Below are positions 1 to 4,788 of a stretch of 5,897 bases of DNA, in pieces. The number at the start of each line of letters is the position of its first letter. The first letter of the stretch is position 1. The notes beneath the pieces are model-generated. The model searched no databases and was not told where the DNA came from. It saw only the letters and a program-made list of their open reading frames with translations. Origin of the DNA: Methyloligella sp. (GTDB lineage Bacteria; Pseudomonadota; Alphaproteobacteria; Rhizobiales; JALUTE01); contig JALUTE010000060.1 in the NCBI GenBank assembly GCA_027058255.1, forward strand, positions 11,324-17,220. Direction: 5' to 3'. The translations under genes and the position numbers were made by a program.

Positions 1-235
1 CGTCTGCGGCGACGCAGGCGGCATGGTAAACCCCACCGGGAGCAAGACCGAATAGGGGCGGCGCGGGCGCGAGGTGCGCTGCAAGGCAAGCCTCGCCTCC
101 AGGCCCGTTTCCAGCCGAGCCGCCCGGGTTGGTTGCAGGAGGCGCCCAGCAATGGGCGTCCCAGATGAATGGTCATCCAGGGGCGGGCTGCGGCCCGCTC
201 CGGACAGAACCCGGCTTACAGGCCGGCTGGAGCTC
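1..235 (+). ncRNA. rnpB: RNase P RNA (catalytic subunit), 3' portion, 5' end outside window
   Basis: This is the RNA component of ribonuclease P, the ribozyme that removes 5' leaders from pre-tRNAs together with the RnpA protein. Conserved blocks match the bacterial type A RNA in the right order. The CR-IV block at about 22-56 contains GGTAAACCCCACC, GGAGCAAGACC and AATAGGGG. AGATGAATGG lies at 163-172, and the CR-V block ACAGAACCCGGCTTACAGG lies at 204-222. A hairpin at 143-158 has a GCAA (GNRA) tetraloop, as expected for the P14/P8 docking region. Another hairpin, at 180-201, closes a TGCG loop. Only the second half is present: the CR-I to CR-III part and the 5' strand of helix P1 must lie upstream of base 1. 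The 3' end is estimated from the distance to CR-V in E. coli RNase P and could be off by about 10 nt. Open frames in this stretch on either strand are chance products of high GC. Confidence 0.95.
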
Positions 236-410
236 TTTCCGTTCCGTGCGGGGCGGTTTGTCCTGCGGGCCATGTCGCTGCCACTGCGCGCCCGCAACGG
301 CCGCGCGGCCCGCGCGCTCGGAAGGCCATTCCCATCCGGCCGTGTTGCGAAGGGGCGCCGCTGGCGCTAAGAGTGCAGGCCACGCTCCCACGACATGAGG
401 ATGCATCGTC
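236..410. other. Intergenic region between rnpB and gatC
   Basis: This GC-rich stretch of 175 nt has no convincing gene. It should hold the 3' processing or termination site of rnpB and the promoter of the gat operon, but neither is clear. There is no hairpin followed by a T-run. A 12-nt perfect palindrome lies at 299-310 (GGCCGCGCGGCC), which is unremarkable at this base composition. The best promoter-like pair I see is TTGCGA at 345-350 and CTAAGA at 367-372 with 16 nt between them; it is weak and only a suggestion. A ribosome-binding sequence (GAGG, 397-400) lies 10 nt before the gatC start. Confidence 0.5.
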
Positions 411-698
411 ATGCAGGTCGACGAGGCACTGGTGCGCCACATTGCCCATCTGGCGCGCCTTCGCATCACGGATGAAGAAGCGCGCGCCCTTCGCGGCGAG
501 CTCTCGGCCATTCTCGACTGGGTCGCCCAGCTCGAGGAGGTGGACACCGACGGCGTCGAGCCCATGACCCGTGTCGTCGAGATGCGCATGAAGATGCGCG
601 AGGACGAGGTGACGGATGGCGGCTATCCGGACGACATCGTCCGCAACGCGCCCATGCGCGAGGATCATTTCTTCGTCGTTCCAAAGGTGGTCGAGTAG
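411..698 (+). CDS. gatC: Asp-tRNA(Asn)/Glu-tRNA(Gln) amidotransferase subunit C
   Basis: GatC is the small scaffold subunit of the GatCAB complex. It wraps around the GatA-GatB interface and stabilises GatA; it has no catalytic residues of its own. The protein has 95 residues, the usual family length. It shows the typical pattern: an N-terminal helix region (HIAHLARLRITDEEA, about 10-24), a second helix (ELSAILDWVAQLEEVD, about 30-45), the VEPMT motif (about 49-53), the DEVTDGG segment (about 64-70) and a C-terminal ending close to the alphaproteobacterial consensus NAPMREDHFFVVPKVVE. The ATG at 411 is chosen because it has GAGG 10 nt upstream and gives the normal N-terminus. gatC is the first gene of the run and its stop is 4 nt before the gatA start, so the two are very likely translated from one mRNA. 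Confidence 0.97.
   Translation: MQVDEALVRHIAHLARLRITDEEARALRGELSAILDWVAQLEEVDTDGVEPMTRVVEMRMKMREDEVTDGGYPDDIVRNAPMREDHFFVVPKVVE
683..690 (+). promoter_or_regulatory. Ribosome-binding site of gatA inside the gatC 3' end
   Basis: AAAGGTGG lies in the last codons of gatC, 12 nt before the ATG at 703. It supports 703 as the gatA start. An in-frame ATG at 616 would add 29 residues unlike any GatA N-terminus I know and would overlap gatC by 83 nt, so I reject it. Confidence 0.6.
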
Positions 699-702
699 GC
701 CG

Positions 703-2349
703 ATGGCGGATAGCAGCGATCTCACGAGGCTGACCATTGCCGAGGCGCGGGACGCCCTGCGCAAGGGCGATCTCTCGGCCCGCACGCTCGCCGAGGCGCA
801 TATTGCGGCGATCGAGGCGGCCAATGGGGCGCTCAACGCATTCGTCCTGCCGACGCCGGAAAAGGCGCTGGCCATGGCGGATGCGGCCGACGAGCGCCTC
901 GCCAAGGCCCGCAGGGGCCGGGGGAAGGGCAGGGCCAAAGCCGTGGACGGGGCGCTCGGCGCTCTCGAGGGCATCCCCATTGCCGTCAAGGACCTCTTCG
1001 CCACGCGCGCCGTGCGCACCACGGCGTGCAGCCACATTCTCGACGGCTTCGTGCCGCCCTACGAGTCGACGGTCACGCAGAATCTCTGGGATGCGGGCGC
1101 CGTTCTTCTCGGCAAGCTCAACAATGACGAGTTCGCCATGGGCTCGTCCAACGAGACGAGCCATTTCGGCCCCGTGGTCAATCCCTGGCGGCGCGAGGGC
1201 TCGGACGAGGCGCTGGTGCCCGGCGGCTCCTCGGGCGGCTCGGCGGCCGCCGTGGCGGCGCGGCTCTGCCCCGGCGCCATGGCCACCGACACCGGCGGCT
1301 CCATCCGCCAGCCCGCCGCCTTCACGGGAACGGTGGGCCTCAAGCCCACCTATGGGCGCTGCTCGCGCTGGGGCATCGTCGCCTTCGCCTCCTCCCTCGA
1401 CCAGGCCGGCCCCATCGCCCGCACGGTGCGCGATGCGGCGATCCTGCTCGGCGCCATGGCGGGGCACGATCCCAAGGACACCACCAGCGCCGATGTTCCC
1501 GTTCCGGACTATGAAGCGGAGCTCGGGCGGGGCATCGAGGGCCTCAAGGTCGGGGTGCCGAAGGAGTATCGCGCCCCCGGCATGAGCGCGGAGATCGAGG
1601 CGCTGTGGCGCCGCGGCATTGCCTGGCTCGAGGAGGCCGGCGCCGAGGTCCGCGAGGTGAGCCTGCCGCATACCCGCTATGCGCTCCCGGCCTATTACAT
1701 CGTCGCACCGGCGGAGGCCTCGTCGAACCTTGCCCGCTATGACGGGGTGCGCTACGGGCTGCGCGTGCCGGGCTCGGACATCGTCTCCATGTATGAGAAC
1801 ACCCGCGCGGAGGGCTTCGGCGCGGAGGTCAAGCGCCGGGTGCTGATCGGAACCTATGTGCTCTCGGCAGGCTATTACGACGCCTATTACCTCAAGGCCC
1901 AGCGGGTGCGCACCCTCATCAAGCGGGATTTCGATGCGGCCTTCGAGAGGGTGGACGTGCTGCTGACGCCGACGACGCCGGGCCCTGCCTTCGGCATTGG
2001 CGAGAAGGTGGGCGATCCCATCGCGATGTATCTCAATGACATCTTCACCGTGACGGTGAACATGGCGGGCCTGCCGGGCCTCTCGGTGCCGGCGGGGCTC
2101 TCGGGCGATGGGCTGCCCCTCGGTCTCCAGCTCATCGGCAAGCCCTTCGACGAGGCGACAGTGCTGCGCGCGGGGCAGGTGCTGGAGACGGCGGCGGGGC
2201 CGCTGCCCGAGCCCGAGGCCTGGTGGACCGGATCGCCGCCCAAGGGGGCGGCGGGGCGAAAACGCGCGTCCGGCAGGCGAAAATCTCCGGCCCGAGGGAA
2301 GGGGGCGCGTGGAGCGAAGGCCTCGCCGAAGAGAAAGGCCAGCCCATGA
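703..2349 (+). CDS. gatA: Asp-tRNA(Asn)/Glu-tRNA(Gln) amidotransferase subunit A (glutaminase) with basic insert and basic C-terminal tail
   Basis: GatA releases ammonia from glutamine (or asparagine); the ammonia travels through a channel to GatB, which amidates the misacylated tRNA. It is an amidase-signature protein, and the Ser-cisSer-Lys triad is visible: K96 (IAVKDLF), cis-Ser S176 (PGGSSGGS) and nucleophile S200 (ATDTGGS), with the standard 24-residue spacing between the serines. Other family blocks are MGSSNETSHFGPVVNPW (146-162), SRWGIVAFASSLDQAGPI (221-238) and NMAGLPGLSVPAGL (453-466). The protein has 548 residues, against about 485-495 usually. The surplus sits in two places: about 15 basic residues near 69-83 (ARRGRGKGRAKA) just before the ALEGIPIAVKD block, and a tail of 40 residues (509-548) after the tryptophan pair where rhizobial GatA normally ends. 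The tail has 7 Lys and 7 Arg and no acidic residue. Both are in frame and the catalytic core is intact, so the enzyme should be active. The stop overlaps the start of the next gene. Confidence 0.97.
   Translation: MADSSDLTRLTIAEARDALRKGDLSARTLAEAHIAAIEAANGALNAFVLPTPEKALAMADAADERLAKARRGRGKGRAKAVDGALGALEGIPIAVKDLFATRAVRTTACSHILDGFVPPYESTVTQNLWDAGAVLLGKLNNDEFAMGSSNETSHFGPVVNPWRREGSDEALVPGGSSGGSAAAVAARLCPGAMATDTGGSIRQPAAFTGTVGLKPTYGRCSRWGIVAFASSLDQAGPIARTVRDAAILLGAMAGHDPKDTTSADVPVPDYEAELGRGIEGLKVGVPKEYRAPGMSAEIEALWRRGIAWLEEAGAEVREVSLPHTRYALPAYYIVAPAEASSNLARYDGVRYGLRVPGSDIVSMYENTRAEGFGAEVKRRVLIGTYVLSAGYYDAYYLKAQRVRTLIKRDFDAAFERVDVLLTPTTPGPAFGIGEKVGDPIAMYLNDIFTVTVNMAGLPGLSVPAGLSGDGLPLGLQLIGKPFDEATVLRAGQVLETAAGPLPEPEAWWTGSPPKGAAGRKRASGRRKSPARGKGARGAKASPKRKASP
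2334..2338 (+). promoter_or_regulatory. Ribosome-binding site of the chorismate mutase gene
   Basis: AAAGG sits 7 nt before the ATG at 2346, inside codons for the basic GatA tail. It favours this start over the in-frame GTG at 2223, which lacks a comparable site and would add 41 residues unlike a chorismate mutase. The ATGA overlap with the gatA stop suggests translational coupling. Confidence 0.55.
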
Positions 2350-2666
2350 GCCCGCGCAAATCCGCCTCCGAATGCGCCTCCATGGACGATGTGCGCGCCG
2401 AAATCGACCGGATCGACCGGGCTCTCGTCGATCTGGTGGCCGAGCGGTTCACCTATGTGGACCGGGCCTGGCAGCTCAAGGCGGCGCCGGAGGAGGCGGT
2501 CGTGCCCTGGCGCATTCAGCAGGTGGTGGACCGGGTGCGTGCCCGTGCCGCCGAGAAGGGCCTGCCGCCGGAGCTCGCCGAGGCCCTCTGGCGGCAGATG
2601 ATCGGCTGGTTCATCCAGTATGAGGAGGAGCATCTGCGCCGCGGGGGCGGAAAAGACGGGACCTGA
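2346..2666 (+). CDS. Small AroQ-class chorismate mutase (PchB-like)
   Basis: The product (106 residues, all helical in pattern) resembles the AroQ fold. Members convert chorismate to prephenate for Phe/Tyr synthesis; the PchB branch splits isochorismate into salicylate and pyruvate. Aligned by eye with Pseudomonas PchB as I remember it, there are no gaps over the core: R17 matches PchB Arg14 (helix 1, VRAEIDRID), R34 matches Arg31 (AERFTYVD) and K45 matches Lys42 (AWQLKAA). The C-terminal helix (ALWRQMIGWFIQYEEEHL, about 80-97) matches the last PchB helix. Two positions differ: E93 stands where PchB Gln90 / E. coli Gln88 would be, and W55 where a Glu is usual (E. coli Glu52). No regulatory ACT, prephenate dehydratase or dehydrogenase domain is fused, and no isochorismate synthase gene is in view, so mutase activity is likelier than salicylate synthesis. 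The gene overlaps gatA by 4 nt and precedes gatB by 178 nt. The family is clear; the exact reaction is not. Confidence 0.85.
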   Translation: MSPRKSASECASMDDVRAEIDRIDRALVDLVAERFTYVDRAWQLKAAPEEAVVPWRIQQVVDRVRARAAEKGLPPELAEALWRQMIGWFIQYEEEHLRRGGGKDGT

Positions 2667-2678
2667 GGCAGGCTCCGG

Positions 2679-2696
2679 GGCGCTCCGTGGAGCGCC
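2679..2696 (+). other. Stem-loop just after the chorismate mutase stop
   Basis: GGCGCTCC and GGAGCGCC are perfect inverted repeats around GT; as RNA they give a 7-bp stem with a CGTG loop, 12 nt past the stop codon. No T-run follows (next bases GGCATGGGG), so it is not a classical intrinsic terminator. It could slow exonucleases or lower transcription into gatB. Confidence 0.5.
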
Positions 2697-2811
2697 GGCA
2701 TGGGGCGGTGGGAGGCAGTCTGTGAGGGCGGTCCGCCCCCTGCGTCTCGTGCGCCGAGGCTCCGCCCCTCGCCTTGCGGCCTGGGTGAGGGGATCGGCCT
2801 TGCATTGATGC

Positions 2812-2826
2812 CATGGCCCGGCCATG
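2812..2826. promoter_or_regulatory. 15-nt perfect palindrome upstream of the gatB ribosome-binding site
   Basis: CATGGCCCGGCCATG is symmetric around a single central C and ends 4 nt before the gatB AAGGA. The loop would be tight as RNA (five pairs and a 5-nt loop, CATGG/CCATG), so it could equally be a protein-binding site on DNA or chance in GC-rich sequence. No function is shown. Confidence 0.25.
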
Positions 2827-2844
2827 CGCCAAGGATGAAGAGCG

Positions 2845-4503
2845 ATGCAGAAGACACGTGCGAAGAGAGCAAAGGGCGGCGCCGACGACGCCGAGGCGCG
2901 CCCGCGCGGTGATATCATCGAGGGCGCCACGGGCCCGTGGGAGGTGGTGATCGGCATGGAGGTGCATGCCCAGGTGACCTCCAGGGCGAAACTCTTCTCC
3001 GGCGCGTCCACCGCGTTCGGCGGCCCGCCCAATGCCCATGTCAGCCTGGTGGATGCGGCCATGCCCGGCATGCTGCCGGTCATCAATGCCGAATGCGTGC
3101 GCCAGGCGGTGCGCACCGGCCTCGGCCTCAAGGCGAAGATCAATCTCACCTCCGTCTTTGCCCGCAAGAACTATTTCTATCCCGACCTGCCCCAGGGCTA
3201 TCAGATCTCCCAGTACGACCAGCCCATCGTCGGCGAGGGCGAGGTGATCCTGGACATGAAGGACGGCTCGACGGTCCGGGTCGGGATCGAGCGCCTGCAT
3301 CTGGAGCAGGACGCCGGCAAGAGCCTGCACGACCAGCATCCGGACTATTCCTATGTGGATCTCAATCGCTCGGGCGTCGCGCTCATGGAGATCGTCTCCA
3401 AACCGGATTTGCGCTCGGCCGAGGAGGCGCGGGCCTATGTGACCAAGCTGCGCACCATCATGCGCTATCTCGGCACCTGCGATGGCAATATGGAGCAGGG
3501 CAGCCTGCGCGCGGACATCAATATCTCGGTGCGCCGGCCGGGCGAGCCGCTGGGCACGCGCTGCGAGGTGAAGAACGTCAACTCGATCCGCTTCATCGGC
3601 CAGGCCATCGCCTACGAGGCGCAGCGCCAGGTGGACATTCTGGAGGATGGCGGCGAGATCGAGCAGGAGACGCGCCTTTTCGATCCCAAGAGCGGCAAGA
3701 CGCGCTCCATGCGCTCCAAGGAGGAGGCGCACGACTATCGCTATTTCCCCGATCCCGATCTGCTGCCGCTGGAGCTCGACCAGGCTTTCGTCGATGCGTT
3801 GGCCGCCGAGCTGCCGGAGCTGCCGGACGAGAAGAAGGCGCGCTTCATGAGCGCCTACGGCCTGTCGGCCTATGATGCGGGGGTGCTGGTGGCCTCGCGC
3901 CGCACGGCGGACTATTTCGAGGCGGCGGTGACGGCGCCCATGCCCTTGCCCACGGGTGGGGGCGAGGCGCCAGGCAAGGGGAAGAAGGAGAAGAAGACCG
4001 GGTCGAAGACCGGCGCGAAGGCGGGGGGCAAAGGCAAGGGCAAGGCGAAAAGCGCGGGCGCGGGCGGAGCGAAGCGCGATGCCAAGGTTGTCGCGAACTG
4101 GGTGATGGGCGATCTTTCGATGCATGCCAATGCGGCGGGCTGTGCCATAGCCGATCTCGGCATTGCGCCGGAACGGCTCGCCGGCCTCGTCGATCTCATG
4201 GCGGCGGGCACCATATCGGGCAAGATCGCCAAGGACGTGCTCCAGATCATGGTGGAGGAGGGAGGCGACCCGGCCGAGATCGTGAAGGCGCGGGGCCTGG
4301 AGCAGATGTCCGACACCGGCGCGCTCGAGGCCATTGTCGAGGAGATCATCGCCGCCAATCCCAAGCAGGTGGAGCAGGTCAAGACCAAGCCCAAGACCCT
4401 GGGCTGGTTCGTCGGCCAGGTGATGAAGGCGACCCAGGGCAAGGCCAATCCGGGTCTCGTCAACCAGCTCCTGCGCGACAGGCTGGAGGTGGGCGAGGGG
4501 TAG
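2845..4503 (+). CDS. gatB: Asp-tRNA(Asn)/Glu-tRNA(Gln) amidotransferase subunit B with lysine-rich insert
   Basis: GatB binds the misacylated tRNA, activates its Glu or Asp side chain with ATP and completes amidation with ammonia from GatA. The N-terminal cradle domain (about 31-310) shows the family signature VIGMEVHAQV (35-44; E39 and H41 fit the metal ligands known from S. aureus GatB), MPGMLPVIN (73-81), NYFYPDLPQGYQISQYDQPI (109-128), HLEQDAGKS (152-160), CEVKNVNSIRFIGQAIAYE (240-258) and HDYRYFPDPDLLPL (296-309). The helical/YqeY part follows, ending with GWFVGQVMKATQGKANPGLVNQLL (520-543). The protein has 552 residues against about 475-500 usually. The excess is an insert at about 365-412, between YFEAAV and AKVVANWVMGDL, rich in Gly, Lys and Ala (12 Lys, 1 Arg, 3 acidic). 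The N-terminal 22 residues are also basic but of normal length. The ATG at 2845 has AAGGA 9 nt upstream. All conserved blocks remain, so I expect a working subunit. Confidence 0.97.
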   Translation: MQKTRAKRAKGGADDAEARPRGDIIEGATGPWEVVIGMEVHAQVTSRAKLFSGASTAFGGPPNAHVSLVDAAMPGMLPVINAECVRQAVRTGLGLKAKINLTSVFARKNYFYPDLPQGYQISQYDQPIVGEGEVILDMKDGSTVRVGIERLHLEQDAGKSLHDQHPDYSYVDLNRSGVALMEIVSKPDLRSAEEARAYVTKLRTIMRYLGTCDGNMEQGSLRADINISVRRPGEPLGTRCEVKNVNSIRFIGQAIAYEAQRQVDILEDGGEIEQETRLFDPKSGKTRSMRSKEEAHDYRYFPDPDLLPLELDQAFVDALAAELPELPDEKKARFMSAYGLSAYDAGVLVASRRTADYFEAAVTAPMPLPTGGGEAPGKGKKEKKTGSKTGAKAGGKGKGKAKSAGAGGAKRDAKVVANWVMGDLSMHANAAGCAIADLGIAPERLAGLVDLMAAGTISGKIAKDVLQIMVEEGGDPAEIVKARGLEQMSDTGALEAIVEEIIAANPKQVEQVKTKPKTLGWFVGQVMKATQGKANPGLVNQLLRDRLEVGEG

Positions 4504-4507
4504 CGGC

Positions 4508-4536
4508 GGCGCTCTCACGTCCTACGTGCGAGCGCC
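4508..4536 (+). terminator. Strong hairpin after gatB, possible transcript end
   Basis: The arms 4508-4520 and 4524-4536 pair at 12 of 13 positions (one T-C mismatch) around a CCT loop, starting 4 nt after the gatB stop. No T-run follows (CTCTCGTCCC), so it is not a textbook Rho-independent terminator. Its position at the end of the operon, facing a convergent gene, suggests termination or 3'-end protection. Its right half is also unit 1 of the 23-bp repeat. Confidence 0.5.
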
Positions 4537-4684
4537 CTCTCGTCCCGCGCGCGAGCGCCGTTCGTCGGCAATGAGCGGCCGGTCGCCCTCGGGAACTCTG
4601 GTCCCGCGCGCGTGGGCGCGGTTCGACACGTTCGGCCTCGGCGCACCGCCGCGGCTCTCATCTCACGTCCCACATGCGAGCGCG
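4514..4684. repeat. Imperfect 23-bp repeats (two in tandem, one partial, one distant)
   Basis: Unit 1 (4514-4536) and unit 2 (4537-4559) are directly adjacent and agree at 19 of 23 positions. Unit 4 (4662-4684) agrees with unit 1 at 20 of 23. A partial copy (4596-4612) matches the first 17 positions of unit 2 with one mismatch. The common pattern is CTC(A/T)CGTCC followed by a variable CG-rich centre and GCGAGCGC. Unit 1 lies within a long hairpin; the other units fold less well, as if their left arms had diverged. The rest of the convergent gap, 4504-4788, has no gene that I can support. Confidence 0.6.
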
Positions 4685-4728
4685 CGGCTCGACCGCGGGG
4701 ACGCGGAGAGAACCGTTTCCGGGACATG

Positions 4729-4765
4729 GCCCGCCAGCCGTCTGCGCGCCATCCGGCTGGCGGGC
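4729..4765 (-). terminator. Perfect 12-bp hairpin downstream of comM
   Basis: GCCCGCCAGCCG (4729-4740) and CGGCTGGCGGGC (4754-4765) are exact reverse complements with a 13-nt loop. On the - strand the stem begins 23 nt after the comM stop. It is followed there by CATGTCCCGG, without a T-run, so it is a stable 3' hairpin of uncertain terminator strength. It could also act on read-through from gatB. Confidence 0.5.
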
Positions 4766-4788
4766 GAGCTCCGCTCAGCTCCCGGAAC

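Larger units (their letters stand above)
2667..2844. other. Palindrome-rich gap between the chorismate mutase gene and gatB
   Basis: In a gene run where the other junctions are 4 nt or overlap, this gap of 178 nt stands out. I see no gene in it, but it holds four inverted repeats: 2679-2696; 2726-2738 (GGGCGGTCCGCCC); 2765-2792 (arms CCCCTCGCC and GGTGAGGGG, 9 pairs including one G-U, 10-nt loop); and 2812-2826. Such a cluster resembles the short mosaic intergenic repeats (REP/RUP-like) common in rhizobial genomes, though one copy alone cannot prove a repeat family. AAGGA at 2831-2835, 9 nt before the gatB ATG, is its ribosome-binding site. I see no good promoter pair. Confidence 0.5.

Noticed and set aside
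74..589. Overlapping open frames on both strands across rnpB and the gap before gatC (98, 89, 132 and 138 codons)
   Set aside because: They cover conserved RNase P RNA sequence or run into gatC in the wrong frame, with low-complexity Arg/Ala products; high GC leaves few stop codons.
616..702. Upstream in-frame start for gatA
   Set aside because: It would overlap gatC by 83 nt and add 29 residues not seen in GatA; the ATG at 703 has a ribosome-binding site and the normal N-terminus.
466..1671. 401-codon open frame on the - strand opposite gatC and gatA
   Set aside because: It is antisense to conserved gat sequence, and its Arg/Ala/Gly/His-rich product resembles no family I know; a typical high-GC shadow.
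2223..2345. Upstream GTG start for the chorismate mutase gene
   Set aside because: The extra 41 residues are the out-of-frame reading of the GatA tail, and no ribosome-binding site precedes it.
2346..2666. Salicylate or siderophore synthesis locus (pchB with partners)
   Set aside because: No isochorismate synthase, salicyl-AMP ligase or siderophore genes are in view; PchB similarity alone does not show lyase function.
2611..4518. 635-codon open frame on the - strand opposite gatB
   Set aside because: Long but antisense to the full conserved gatB; the product is rich in Leu, Arg, His and Ala, as expected from the reverse complement of GC-rich codons.
4514..4684. CRISPR array
   Set aside because: The units are imperfect, two are directly adjacent without a spacer, the distances are irregular, and there are no cas genes.
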